DNA of 64,000 nt from Lagopus muta (GCF_023343835.1 NC_064448.1:13733531-13797530), one strand, 5' to 3'; counted from the stretch's first letter, positions 44,701 to 55,974 are shown. The notes: generated by a model not told the origin, from the sequence alone. Program-made: numbers and translations.

Positions 44701-47204
44701 GCCTAAACCATGAGCAACTCTCTGCACTCAACAAATTCAAACAAACTTTACTGAGAATGTCACAGTTCAGTGTCTGCTTTTAGAACTGAATGATTCAGGT
44801 AAATACCAGGGCCATGTCCACTGATTTTACGTACTCACTAATACCCCATCAGGGAAAAACGTAGAACTAAGTAACAACATAAAGGCAGTGTGCCTCTTTG
44901 CTAAAGGTAGAGTGCTAAATTCTCCTTCTTTCCACTGAAAAGCACACTCCTCATCTGTGCTGATCCACAGAACATCACCAGATCAACTGTTTGGTGCCCC
45001 CAGCACTGGCAGCAGCACGCAGTAGTGCAGTCAGAGGGTATTTGTGAAGACAGCACTACCTTCAGTGTTTTGTTTACAACCAATCATTCTCAGGCTTGGC
45101 ATTTCTAGCAGCCAGGATGGGCTCTGCTGACTCAAAGACATCACGTTACTCTCCTTCCATACCTGACATAGCTTCAGTTGCTCCAATTTAACCATCTCAA
45201 TACAAGAAGCTCTCGCAAAGCTCCCTGCACACCTACTGTAATTACTGCTACTTTGCCCATGCCCCACACGTGGTCTGTTTGATAAGTAAAGACCCCAGCT
45301 CGTATAAGCCACAAGGAATGAAGAGATACTTACTGCACACCGGCTGAGGACATATGCACCAGCTCCCAGCCCAATCCCAATGAAGCTTTTCAGGCTGAAA
45401 TACAGGCATTTTACCATTAGTAAGGCTGATCTAAGCTCACAGCTGAAGCATCCCAAAAGGCAAAGCTTTTCCCCTCCTCTGAACAGTATCCAGCTGTTCA
45501 CTTATGGTTCATTTTCAAAACAACCCAGCAATGATTCAGCAGCCATAAATTGTCTCGTGTGGCAGACAATGATCTCAGCGTAAGAACCAGACAGAGTTAC
45601 ACAGGTTAGGAGGCACTCAGGCCCCCTGGGACAACTCAGTGGGCATATCAGATATTTCAAGCATCGACAGAGGGGGTGCTGGAATGGTTGCATCCAGCTG
45701 GCTCATCCTGTTTCTTTTCAGAGACTTACTTCAGGTGTGTCAGAACTGCAGGCAGCATTTCAGCCAGTTCATCCATAGTGGGATACTGGTACCTGAAAAC
45801 CAAGAGAGGCTGAAATCAAAGCACCTTCAAATGCAGCTCATCAGAAGTTAGCTCCCAATTCTATCCAACGTAGGAGATTATTCTACAGTGATGCTCTAAT
45901 GATAGGTCATTATTCTACAATGATACTGCAGTCCAGGAAGCAACACGGATCGCAGCTCTCAAAGCAAGACTAACAGAAAGCTCTATTTAGGCAGCCAGGC
46001 ATCTGTGGGAGGGTGGACAGACAGAGGAATGCCAGCTAGACTGCAGTGTGCTGGGCTCATGCTCAAGTCAGGGAGCTGGTGCCAGTGCTCACCACTAGCA
46101 AGAGCAAATAGTGGCAGGAGAATCCCTTGCATATTTCTCTGGAAGCTTCCTTATCTTCCACTTCCTCTGCTCCTGAAAGCTGCTTCCCACCATGTCCTGC
46201 CCTAGCAGTTCCAGTTGGTTTAAACTAGGTTCCACCACAGCCCAGACTGCAACCATGTCTGGAACTATAAGTGTCTCTGCAGAGCTCATACCCAGATGGG
46301 AAGGGAGGGGCTCCTTCCTGTTGGCCTGGCGCATCCACATGGCACACAGCAAAATGGTGAGTGATCTCCTGCATATCTTCAAAGTTAAAGAACGCATTGA
46401 AACAGGATTTGTCTGCAAAAGGAAAAAAAAACACATGAGGCATTCCCTGAAGAAGTTTTACTGCCAATCAAACATCATGGCACACACTTGCACGAGCCCA
46501 ACCCCCATGCTGAGTCTGTGGGACAGGGGGTGCTGGTGACAGTGCTGCTCTGCCCCACTGACTGCACACAGCAACGAGTCTTAGCAAAATAACTGCCACG
46601 AGTGAGGGCAGACAGGCAGACACCACCCAGCGTGCATGCCTAGGAAAATCGTGCCTTGTAGTGCTTGCGCACTCGTGGTGCATACTGAGGAGCACCTATG
46701 TGAACACAACAGCACTTATGGAGTGGGGGGAAAACAGCGGCTGAGCCCACTACAGACATTACAGCACTTCCTTAGCCTTATAGAAGAGACTTGCCCACTT
46801 CACCTCCCACTGTTCAGGGGAATGGACACCTCAAGGTGAGCAGCTCTATCAAACAGTGCTACAAGCCAGCTAAAGCCCTGTAGTGTGGTGGATCCACTTT
46901 CACTCCAGCTCCATCTATTGAGGGCTGTTGGAGGGCAGGGGCATGCCCCATGCTCTCTCTCAAGCAGACCTTTATCTTTGTACCCTGGAATAATTTGTCC
47001 CATTTCAGCTCCAGGCCAGACGCAGTGCTTGCCACATTCAAACAATAAAACAAGTACAATCACAAACACTTCGGAGTCCTGGGAACGCAAGGGCTTACGG
47101 TTGAGGCCAATGTCATGGTACGTGAGGATGACAGGTCTGTTCCCCTTGGGTGTGCCTCGCATGGTGACATGGACCACTCCGAAAGCTGTCTCAATATCAT
47201 GTTC
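35614..47204 (-). CDS. NDRG3: NDRG3, N-myc downstream-regulated gene 3 (lacks first ~31 codons, spliced)
   Basis: NDRG3 is a cytoplasmic alpha/beta-hydrolase-fold protein without enzyme activity, linked in mammals to hypoxia and lactate signalling. Thirteen coding exons on the - strand: 47204-47099, 46412-46292, 45792-45730, 45394-45334, 44146-44060, 43517-43461, 42276-42173, 41783-41718, 40200-40149, 38826-38779, 38168-38133, 38040-37989 and 35792-35614. All phases join, giving 343 residues from EHDIET to MEVSC; human NDRG3 has about 344 over the same span. The nucleophile elbow reads GIGLGAGAY, with glycine where an active hydrolase has serine, as is normal for NDRG proteins. The first ~31 codons and the promoter were not found and probably lie beyond 64,000. 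Confidence 0.96.
35793..37988. other. Last NDRG3 intron
   Basis: 2.2 kb. Mammalian NDRG3 has alternative splicing near this position, but I could not identify an extra exon here. Confidence 0.5.
37332..37365. repeat. Short tandem duplication (17 bp unit)
   Basis: CAGTACCATGCTCA occurs at 37332 and again at 37349, in the last NDRG3 intron. Confidence 0.8.
37989..38040 (-). CDS. NDRG3: NDRG3 exon: [17 protein letters not shown]
   Basis: Follows TTTCCACAG and ends GGCTACA/GTAAGT (phase 1). It forms the last helix of the hydrolase fold. Confidence 0.97.
38133..38168 (-). CDS. NDRG3: NDRG3 micro-exon: [12 protein letters not shown]
   Basis: A 36-base exon between TCCCTGCAG and GTGAGA. By counting on the remembered human protein, the proline of CGGLP corresponds to Pro294, reported as a PHD2 hydroxylation site in human NDRG3. 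It is conserved here. Confidence 0.95.
38779..38826 (-). CDS. NDRG3: NDRG3 exon: [16 protein letters not shown]
   Basis: Follows TTATTTTAG and ends CTGAAG/GTGAGT, 16 codons, phase 0. Confidence 0.96.
40149..40200 (-). CDS. NDRG3: NDRG3 exon: [17 protein letters not shown]
   Basis: Follows TTTTTCCAG and ends GCAGTG/GTACGT. It holds the [11 protein letters not shown] strand-turn typical of NDRG proteins. Confidence 0.97.
41718..41783 (-). CDS. NDRG3: NDRG3 exon: [20 protein letters not shown]
   Basis: The acceptor was set at CTTCCAG/TCGCAG because this gives [13 protein letters not shown], matching human [13 protein letters not shown] in length. The second AG six bases on would remove two residues and could be an alternative acceptor. 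Ends CTCAA/GTGAGT. Confidence 0.93.
42173..42276 (-). CDS. NDRG3: NDRG3 exon: [20 protein letters not shown]...
   Basis: Follows TTTACACAG and ends AACAG/GTACAG (phase 2). It continues [14 protein letters not shown]. This is cap-domain sequence. Confidence 0.98.
43461..43517 (-). CDS. NDRG3: NDRG3 exon: [19 protein letters not shown]
   Basis: Follows CACTCTTCAG and ends GACAT/GTAAGT, 19 codons, phase 0. Human reads LSGLTTNVVDIILAHHFGQ. Confidence 0.96.
44060..44146 (-). CDS. NDRG3: NDRG3 exon: [20 protein letters not shown]...
   Basis: Follows TTCCCACAG and ends TCCAAG/GTGAGA, phase 0 on both sides, 29 codons ending GWIDWAASK. Confidence 0.98.
45334..45394 (-). CDS. NDRG3: NDRG3 exon: [20 protein letters not shown] (degenerate nucleophile elbow)
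   Basis: Follows GTATTTCAG and ends TGTGCA/GTAAGT. It holds the elbow turn of the fold with glycine replacing the catalytic serine, the family's usual state. Confidence 0.97.
45730..45792 (-). CDS. NDRG3: NDRG3 exon: [20 protein letters not shown]
   Basis: Follows GTTTTCAG and ends CTGAA/GTAAGT. The junction codon with the next exon reads AAC, giving THLN-LKS where human has THLS-LKS. Confidence 0.96.
45879..45928. repeat. Imperfect tandem duplication
   Basis: TTATTCTACAGTGATGCT is followed about 31 bases later by TTATTCTACAATGATACT. Intronic, upstream of an NDRG3 exon. Confidence 0.6.
46292..46412 (-). CDS. NDRG3: NDRG3 exon: [13 protein letters not shown]...FPS
   Basis: Follows CCTTTTGCAG and ends TCTGG/GTATGA (phase 2). 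It encodes [20 protein letters not shown] and [17 protein letters not shown], nearly the human sequence. Confidence 0.97.
47099..47204 (-). CDS. NDRG3: NDRG3 exon: EHDIET...YHDIGLN
   Basis: Follows CTCTCTGCAG and ends AACC/GTAAGC (phase 1). It encodes the first strands of the hydrolase fold: [20 protein letters not shown] and [14 protein letters not shown]. The aspartate of YHDIGLN is residue 62 in human numbering. Confidence 0.97.
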
Positions 47205-50200
47205 CTGCAGAGAGAGAAGAAGCAGCCTCAGCATTTCACATACTGGCTGTGCTGTGGGAAGCCCAGCAGTAAGTGTCTCATCCATATTTTACCACTGCTG
47301 CTCTGTTCCATGTCAGCAACTTTGTCAGACCTCCATCTTTCCACATCCACTGCCAGGAACAGGTTGCTTTTGTACAGATATGTGAAGGGTTTGGTGCTGT
47401 GCCCAAGATCTCATCTCAGTGGGTGATGTTGCTGCACAGTAATGGAGGCTCAGTGTCATCTGTCCATCTGTCTGTCCGTGGCACCACCAAAGCAGCTCCT
47501 TTCCCGCAGTCATGCCCTTCACTCCCCAGCTGGCATCCCTCCCCTATTGCAGCCTATTGCTCAGCACGCTTACAGCCCAAACCACTGGGATCGCTGTGCT
47601 GAGGGGCAGCTGAGGGAGCACAGCGATGCCAGGGAGGCCACCAGCAGCCCCAGCCCCTGGGGACCACACACCTGAACACTCTGAAACTGCAGAACAGCAG
47701 AGAGCAACAAGAGCACAGCTCTGCAGGCCCAGCCGCTGGCTGCATGGGACGCTGGCACCAAGGGCACTGGATGAGCGCCTGGCCCCTTGTCTCAGAACTG
47801 TGGCAACAGAAGCAAGCTGCCAGAGTCACCCTGCCCAAAGGAGCCCAAATCTCCCTGCTTGGCTGTGCAGCCTGACTTTCTGTCTTGCAATCCTTCCTGC
47901 AGTGCAAACCACCTCTGGCTGCCCCCATCCTCAGAGAACTGCTGGGTTTTACTTGCATGCTGCTGTTGCACTGCACACATGGAAAAGCCAGGGTGCCCAG
48001 CAAGCAGCAATGAGCTGCCTGCACTGCATGTGCAGTGAGGTTCTCCAGCACTAGCCTCTGCCTCTTGCTGCCTTTTCTCAGGGCCCCGTGCTGCTCTGCT
48101 ACAGAGGGGACACGTCCTGCTTTGTGCTGCAGTGGTACCCTCACAGCCACAGCAGCAGCCCTCATTCTAGTGTTCAGAAAATTAGTGGGTGTGAATCAGT
48201 CCTTTGCCATAGCTGGCAGCTTTTGGAGGAGGCCCACGCTGCGCATTGAGCGCTGCTGCTGGAGCAGCTGGGAGCAGCAAGCTCCTGGGATTGCCCAGAG
48301 AGGGCCAAAGCAGCAGCAGCCTGCAGCACCCCACATTCAAGCGGACCAACTGGCTGGCTGCCATGGAAAGCAGGGCTCTGCCATAAGCAGCTTTAACTCA
48401 CTGACCTGGCAGGAAGCTATCCAAACTACCCAGCTGCTTTTTTTTTTTTTTTTTTTTTAATCTGACTTTGTTAGATTTCTGCCAGGTCAGTGAGTTAAGA
48501 AGCTCACAGGGAGGTCTGATAAATGCTGGTGCGGGCTCCAAGCCAGACAGAGCGCACAGACTGGCCGAAGCAATAACCCTGCCCTGAGCAGCCAGGTCTG
48601 ACTGACTCACATCCCGTGCATCTGCAGCCCCCAGAGGACTGTGAGAGTTTTATAAGCAGCAACAAAAGGTCAGCCATCAAGCAGGAGCACAAAACTCAAA
48701 CTGAGCTAACAGTGAGAAAAGCACAAAAACAACAAAAGATCTGAAGACATTAAAATAGTCAGCAGTTCAGTGCCTTCCTGGAATTACACTCTATCTCACC
48801 ACCAGGGCCACACGCACTGCTACCAGGTCAAAGACTGGAGAAGGTACTCGAAACAGAAGCATCCAGCGCTCTTCAGTCCTGTGGTTCCAGCACCTTGATG
48901 CGCTTTATAATGCAACAGCTTGCATTTTTGTGCAGGCTTTGTGTCCAAAATGTGTGCTTCCCTTAGCTCTATGGTAAGGAAGGGAAAGAGTTCCCTTGAG
49001 CTACAAAACAATCCTTGCTCCCCCATTTACTTTGGTTCTGTAAATGGCACAGATTGAGATTTCAGCAGATGAGATCACCTTCTGAGAAGAGGGTTCTCAC
49101 ACGACTGCTGGGCACCAGCCCAACACAGAGGGTCTCCCCTCTCCAATCCTTCAGCCACATTAACAGCTCAAAGGGAACGTCCACCGGAGATGGGAAGCAC
49201 CTTGAGGAAAGCCATCCCCAGCACATCTCAGAGAGGAGCGCTGTGAAAGCAGTGAGATGCTACACGAGTAAACGTCTTGCTCTACCGAGTCAGACAGTAC
49301 ACTCAAGAGAAGGGTCTCTGTGTTCACTTTTTTAACAACACACTGCAACACTGAGCTGATCTCCTTCCCAAGATTTCTTAGGCAGGGAAGACCAAGCTTC
49401 TCTCCCAGCCTCCTCGCATATATTTCCTGCTTCGTTTTTCTGGTGAACTTCAATTTCTCTGAAACCATGCCGTGGAGCCATAGGGCTTTTCTCTTCATCT
49501 GTGATGGAGGAGGACAAAAACATGCTCAGACATCACACCATTACACAACACACACGGCTTCCCTGCCACCTGCTTCCCTCCACAGCTCTCCCACATATCA
49601 GAGCCAAAGGATAGCATGAGGCAGGTGCTTAATATAGAGCTTAGGTATCACATTCTAGATGACAACAACAGTCACTGCATATGTAGGATACAACTGCTAT
49701 CTCCAATTGGCCAAGGAAAGCAGAAGTTATTATTTAATTAGTAGGTTATTACCACTCCAATCATGGAGCAAGCCCAGCTGCAACAGATAGCTCCCTGCAC
49801 ACATCCCTGCCTGCTGGCCACACAGCGTGAGCTCTGCCTCATTGCACTGCCCACATAAAGTTCTGCCTGTTTGCCCACTGCTCCTGTGCTGGATGCTGTC
49901 AGACACCAATCTCCTTCATTTCTCAGGTGCTGCTGTGTGTGGGTTCCGGCCCCTGCTCAGACCAGCTCCGACACACTGCACCGGTGCAGGCCCTGGACAC
50001 CCCAGGATTGCTGGTTGGCAGCACAGGAGAATGAAGTGGCAAAGATGTGACCAGGAGACAGCCAGATTTTAACAAATGCACTCTCAGCAAAATAAGGGAG
50101 GTGAAGGCAAGAGATGATGATGATCTACAGCTGTGTTTTGAAATGCTTGAGAACATTTGATTTTCACTTAGAGACTGGAAACTTTGTCAGAGGTTTTTCT

Positions 50201-51169
50201 GAAGAGATGTTATCTTCTGCCCTCATTTGTACAGTAGGAAAAACCCAGCCGGCAGCCGCAGGCACCGCGCTGCAGGAGGGAAGGCAGCAGCAGCTCTCGC
50301 TGGCCGCAGGGCCCAGCCCATGACGCACGCCCCGCGCACAGCAGCATGCCGCTGGCCACATGCCGGCAGCTGCTATTGATCAGCCCAAACCCCGCCTGGA
50401 ACCAGGCTTCAGAAATTAGCAGCGCCCTCGGGACGTGTGTGAGAAGCACCCTGATGGAGGAACAGCAGGGATGGAGCGGGGCAGAGCAGCTGGAGCTGGC
50501 CGTACCGCAGGTCCAGCAACCCCGCCAGTCTGACTGAAAGAGCGAGCGCTTTGGGAATAGGGCAGGCACACTGACACATCCTCAAAGATCTGCATCTTGG
50601 ACCCTTCATTTTCCAAACCTGCAACCATATGTAGGTGAAAAGAGACTTAACTGAACTGGAGGAATAGCTTCTGCAGTCACCCTCAGACCAGAATAGCCAA
50701 AGCAATACAGTGCAGGCAGTGGAACATCCTTCCCCTACCTCACACCTGCTGGTTTTGCCTTCGGCTTGGATGGCAGTGAGCAGCCAACCCCACTGCCACA
50801 ACCCACAGCAGTGACACCAAGCAGTGAGTTGGACTGCCCTTCACCCGTCCCTTCTCCTGGCTGAGGTTCTCCAGCCTGTATGGCTGCCCCGGTCTGCAGC
50901 TTCTATCTGCCTGCACTGCTGGTGCCCGTCTCACTCCGTCCTTCCCGAGCTGAGGGGCTGGCAGAATGTCAAATGTGGGCGTGATGTGGATTTATACAGG
51001 AGCACAATGAGGTTGCTTTGTTCTCTGTTCCTGATAAACAAGAATTGATTTGCTTTGTTGAAAGCCTTGAGCCCTGCGCTGACATTTCCACTCATCTCTC
51101 GTAATGTCTTACTGCCTCTGGGTTATCACCAGCCCTAAGCCCGCTCCTGCATTCCGCTGCAAGATGGTT
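47205..51169. other. NDRG3 5' intron, proximal part
   Basis: Only the inverted repeat at 48393 stands out. I looked for the exon encoding the N-terminal LTEIKPLLNDK and QDFDCQ stretches and did not find it. Confidence 0.5.
48393..48498. repeat. 20-bp perfect inverted repeat around a T21 tract
   Basis: TTAACTCACTGACCTGGCAG at 48393-48412 and its exact reverse complement at 48479-48498. The spacer is 66 bases and includes 21 consecutive T (48438-48458). It lies in the NDRG3 5' intron. Confidence 0.9.
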
Positions 51170-51450
51170 CGACTCAATGAGCACCATGTTTACTTATCCA
51201 TAGGCAGATAAAAGTTGCCACTGCACCTTTCATCACTTTTTCCAGGTCATTTAGGAACAGGTTTACCTCTCTAGTGACCTCATACTACTATAAAAATAAC
51301 TAACTTTTGTTCTTTAACCAGTATTTAATCCATGAAAGGACCATTTCACTTAATCCAATGCCCCACAGGTCCCTTAAGAGCCTTTTGGGAGGGAGGCTTG
51401 TCTTTTGGAAATCCAAGTAGGCTGCATTAACTGAACTGCCTTTATTTATG
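51170..51450 (-). mobile_element. Ancient LINE reverse-transcriptase relic (CR1/L2/L3-like)
   Basis: One - strand frame reads NAAYLDFQKTSLPPKRLLRD then LWGIGLSEMVLSWIKYWLKN. This is the LINE palm-domain pattern (YLDFSKAFD ... LL ... GI ... WI..WL). It is much more diverged from typical chicken CR1 than its neighbours. Confidence 0.65.
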
Positions 51451-51639
51451 TGTTACTAACCCCCCCAAAGGACTCCACAGCTCTGCAGAGCACAACTTCC
51501 CCTCACAGACATCATCCCAACGTTCATCTACAGGATCTGTTAATTGCACTCCCTGCTAGCTGTGCCAGCCTGCAAGGTACAGCTGGTCAGTGAATTCCCA
51601 AATCTTCCCTGGGACCCCTTCTAAAAATTGTGATGCGGG

Positions 51640-52690
51640 GGAAGCACTGCAGCCCTCAGGCAGCTTCAACAGATGAATGTAACCTCTCACTTAACAAGCC
51701 AACTATTCAATTCTTAAGCTCATTTACTGCTTCTGGGTTGATACAAGCAGCCCTGACACCCAGCTGTAAAATCACGCCTTTTATTTGTTTTATAGTCTCT
51801 GCAACGGGCACTGCGGTTTCAGGCAGGCTCTCTGCTGACTCCACCATGGTAACCTCCAAGCTGCTCCACAGCAAGCTCACACACAACAAAAAAATTAAGT
51901 TCAGTTTTTCTGGTACAGCTAGATCTACTCCAAGTCCTTCCTTCAGAGATCGAGCAGCCAGCAGCACCCTGAACTCTCTGACATCTTCCATGGCTGATAG
52001 CTTTGAAACAGGACAAGCAATTCCCCCCCCTTGCAAGTCATCAAATTCCCCTGTGTCTGCTCTATTCATACATTTAATCTGCAGTAGTTTGTAACCTTTT
52101 ACAATTTCTCCTGCTTTTTTAAAAAAAGCTTTTTTTTTCGTTTGTTTCCAACAGCCTCCATGCCTTTCTGTTTAGTCATGCTGGCTTCCTTGCACCATTT
52201 CTCACATCTGATAGATGGAGGGCCTTTGCTCTTTGCCTCCATTTTGGTGTCCTTAAGAAGTCCCAGTTCTGCTGCAAAACTGCAGATCTTAACTGCCCAG
52301 CTAAACTTATTTTCAGCAAGATTTTCTGTTTCTGTGCAGCACTTGGCTAAAACTTCTGAGTACAGAATGTGAAACTCTCTTCTGGAAAGGGTGTTGACCT
52401 GAAGCACATTACGGTGCCCATCATACAGCAGCTCTTTACAAGAACGTTTTGAATACATTTTTCTGCCCTGCTCAGAATCTCTCCTTTTCCTCCCCAGGGC
52501 TCCCAAGCCTGTTGCTCCAAAGAAGTCTGCATCTAGAAATGGAGTCTTAGCGTTGTGTCCTACAGTCGTATCTGCCTGACTGACAGAGGGCAGCTGAGAC
52601 CAGCCTGCAAAGTCACTGGAACAACAAAACATAATTTTCCTATCTAGGCCTGGAATTTCAATCCAAAGGGAACCTATGGTATTCACTGAC
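51640..52690 (-). mobile_element. Retrovirus-like open region (gag-like), broken
   Basis: Two successive - strand open frames (52686-52099, 195 codons; 52069-51707, 120 codons) are separated by a stop and lie in intronic DNA. The first has a basic, cysteine-containing segment and ends in a lysine-rich run. The style recalls internal ORFs of avian endogenous retroviruses such as the ENS-1/ERNI group, from memory only. No protease, polymerase or envelope part and no clear LTR is visible. The family is not established. Confidence 0.4.
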
Positions 52691-53034
52691 GTAATTTAGA
52701 GTCAAATCAGATCAACAAACTTCCTGCAACACCCATGTGCATCTTCCACCACCTCTCCTCCCACACTGCATCCAGCTATTGCTCCCACTGTCACAGTCCA
52801 CAAAGATGGCCCTCAACTCTCTTCTGTGGTCTCAGACAAGAATACAACAACCACTGGCAGAACCCAAACAAAACTGAGATTTGGGGTGCAAGTTCTTGTT
52901 ACAGATTGGCTGACTTGAAGACGTGCAGTTGAGAGGAGAACTGCCCTCAGCACCCTGCCCTTCCCGTGTCCAGGGCAGCCAGCAGTCACACAGACACCTG
53001 CAAACAGGGTGCAGCAGGCTTCCTTTTCCCTCTA

Positions 53035-54850
53035 CAGAATCACAGAATCACAAGGTTGGAAATGACCTGCAAGATCATCCAGTCCAACCACCCTCCCATT
53101 CCTATCAGTACCACAAGCTACTAAACCATCTCTCGTAGCTCCTCATCCAGGCGCCTCTTGAACACTGCCAGGGATGGCGACTCCACCACCTCCCTGGGCA
53201 GCCATTCCAATGCCTGACCACCCTCTGAGAGAAAAAGTTTCTCCTAATATCCAACCTAAACCTCCTCTGGTATAACTTCTTGCCATTTCCTCGGGTCCTA
53301 CTATTTGCCTGGGAGAAGAGGCCAGACCCTTTTGCACCACAACCTCCCTTCAGGAAGTTGTAGAGTGCAATGAGGTCTTCCCTGAGCCTCCTCTTCTCCA
53401 GACTGAACAATCCCAGCTCCCTCAGCCGCTCCTCATAAGACTTGTGCTCCAGACCCCTCACCAGTTTCGTTGCCCTTCTCTGCACACGCTCCAGGGCCTC
53501 AATGTCTTTCTTGTAGTGAGGAGCCCAAAACTGAACACAGCACTCGAGGTGCGGCCTCACCAGTGCTGAGTACAGGGGATGATCACCTCCCTGCTCCTGC
53601 TGGCCACACCATTTCCAATGCAGGCCAGGATGCCGTTGGCCCTCTTGGCAACTTGGGCACACTGTCAGCTCATGTTCAGCCGAGCATCAACCAACACCCC
53701 CAGGTCCCTTTCCTCTTCACACTCATCCAACCACTCATCCCCAAGCCTGTAACGCTGCCTGGGGTTGTTGTGGCCAAAGTGCAGAACCCGACACTTGGCC
53801 TTGTTAAACCTCATCCCATTCACCTCAGCCCAGCGATCCAGCTTATCAGATCCCTCTGCAGGGCCTCCCTGCCCTCAGGCATATCGACACCACCTCCCAA
53901 CTTGGTGTCATCTGCAAACTTACTCAGGGTGCACTCAATCCCTTCATCTAAGTCATCAATGAAGATATTAAACAGGATGGGCCCCAGTACTGACCCCTGG
54001 GGGACACCACTTGTAACAGGTCTCCAGCTAGACTTCACTCCATTGACCACCACCCGTTGAGCACGGCCCTCCAGCCAGTTCCTTATCCAACGGAGGGTAA
54101 AACTGTCCAAGCCATGGGCAGCCAGTTTCCACAGAAGGATACTGTGTGAGACCATGTCAAAGGCTTTGCTGAAGTCTAGGTAGACTACATCAATTACCTT
54201 TCCCTCATCTACCAGTTTGGTCACCCAGTCGTAGAAGGAGATGAGGTTGGTCAAACACGACCTGCCTTTCATGAACCCGTGCTGGCTGGGCCTGATCCCG
54301 CGGACAAGCTGTGTGATCTCTCCCAGGAGGATTTGTTCCATGACCTTCCCCGGCACTGATGTCAGGCTGACAGGCCTGTAGTTCCCCGGATCCTCCTCAC
54401 GGCCCTTCTTGTAGATGGGAGTCACATCAGCAAGCCTCCAATCCTCTGGAATCTCTCCAGTCAACCAGGAGCGCTGGTAGAGCCGAGAGCGGCTTAGCGA
54501 TCACCCCCGCCAACTCCCTCAGCACCCTAGGATGAAGCCCATCCGGTCCCATGGACTTGTGACTGTCCAGATGGAGGAGGAGCTCTCTAACTGTCTCCAC
54601 CTCGATCTCCGGGGAGATATGCTGCATGTCAGCCCAGATATCCAGATCAGGGCACAAAGTGCCCTGAAGATAGCTGGTCTGACTATTAAGGGCAGATGTA
54701 AAGAAGGCGTTGAGGACCTCAGCCTTCTCCTTGTCATCTGTGGTCACATTCCCTGCCGCATCAATTAAAGGACAGAGATTATCCTTGGGTTTTCTCCTGT
54801 CATTGATATATTTGTAAAAGGATTTCTTATTCTGCTTTACTGCAGTGGCC
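53035..54850 (-). mobile_element. CR1 LINE, 1.8 kb, with readable reverse transcriptase
   Basis: Reads 5' to 3' on the - strand from NKKSFYKYINDRRKPKDNL through the RT domain ([25 protein letters not shown], active-site box FADD in [11 protein letters not shown]). It then runs to the CR1 C-terminus ([38 protein letters not shown]) and the terminal 8-bp repeats GATTCTGTGATTCTGT. At least two frame changes break it, so it is dead. Full CR1 is about 4.5 kb, so the 5' part is missing. Confidence 0.95.
53820..54464 (-). pseudogene. CR1 reverse transcriptase, broken ORF segment
   Basis: 214 open codons in one frame of the CR1 copy, holding RT palm motifs including FADD. The N-terminal part (54747-54427) and C-terminal part (53662-53105) lie in other frames, so no full-length protein can be made. 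Confidence 0.9.
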
Positions 54851-54859
54851 AGTGGCTCT

Positions 54860-55970
54860 ACATCAGGAGCAGCTCACCCTGCAGCCACAGGGCTTCTTCA
54901 GCTGGAAGGCACGCACTAGGAGTGCAGACACGGAGGCTCAACTCACCCTAGCTCTACCGTTAAGAACTGCTCTCTGGTAGGGGCTGGGCAGAAGAACACA
55001 GCAACTGACAGAGAAAGGCCAGCAATGCCACTGACCTCCTAAAGGCCTGTGATTTCAGCAATGTGCCTTATGGACCCAGCTCCTTTTAACCTCTTATATC
55101 TCAGAAAAGGAAACGCTGTGAACTTCAAAGGGTTCAGCATCAGAAGGTGGTAAGACACAGCCTGACAGCAGCTTTAAACCATTTTAGATAAAACACAGAC
55201 ATAGGAATTGCTGGGAGCTATTCCTTGCTGGGGATTTGCAGAAGGCGAGTCGAGGCTGTGACATTATCCTATTTGGCCCTAACATCTTTGAATGATTCTT
55301 AAGCTGAGGAAGCAAACACACACCCAAACATGACTGCCAAAGTACAGATCTTCTGTGGGCTGAAGATGGGAAGAAGCGGACGCACACCCAACGTGGCAAA
55401 AAGTTCACCTGGGGGGACCTTCTCTGGTACCGCCTGCTGCTCCTGGCCAGAAAGGGAAGCAATGTTAGGTGCCACAGAAGATTCCTAATATTAAGAAAAA
55501 TCAGATCTGACAGAGGAAACTTCCAAAAGCAGTTTCAGAGGCAGTAAGGCTTGCTTGGAGCTCCGAGCCTGGGGCAGTGAGCAGATTGAGCTGGGCGCAG
55601 GGCTGCGGCAGCCCCTCTCTGAGCTGCCCTCTCTCCACTATAGCTCTGTACAGGATCCAGAGCTTAAGCTTCAGAAGTTATTAAAGTCTGAAGTAAACAA
55701 TTTGTTTCACAGTGGGAATGATTAACAATGAGAATTCAAATTAGCAGTGCTTTTCACAACTAATTTATTAAGCTTCCTTTCTGGCATTGCCAGACGAGTT
55801 CTAATCACAGTGTGAGGCTGCTCAAAGTTCAATATTATTTTCCTGGAAAAAATTAGAATTGATTTTATTTGGAGATCAAAAAGAAAGAATATATCTGTTA
55901 AATCTTTTCCATCTTATGCTTTCAGGTCTGGTAGAACATAAAGCAGCAAGGTGTCTGCTGCCTACATTCT
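54860..55970. other. Intronic stretch, nothing recognisable
   Basis: No exon or repeat seen between the two CR1 copies. Confidence 0.5.
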
Positions 55971-55974
55971 GCTT

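Noticed and set aside
53470-54060. 196-codon + strand frame across the CR1
   Set aside because: Antisense shadow of the CR1 reverse transcriptase, which reads on the - strand.
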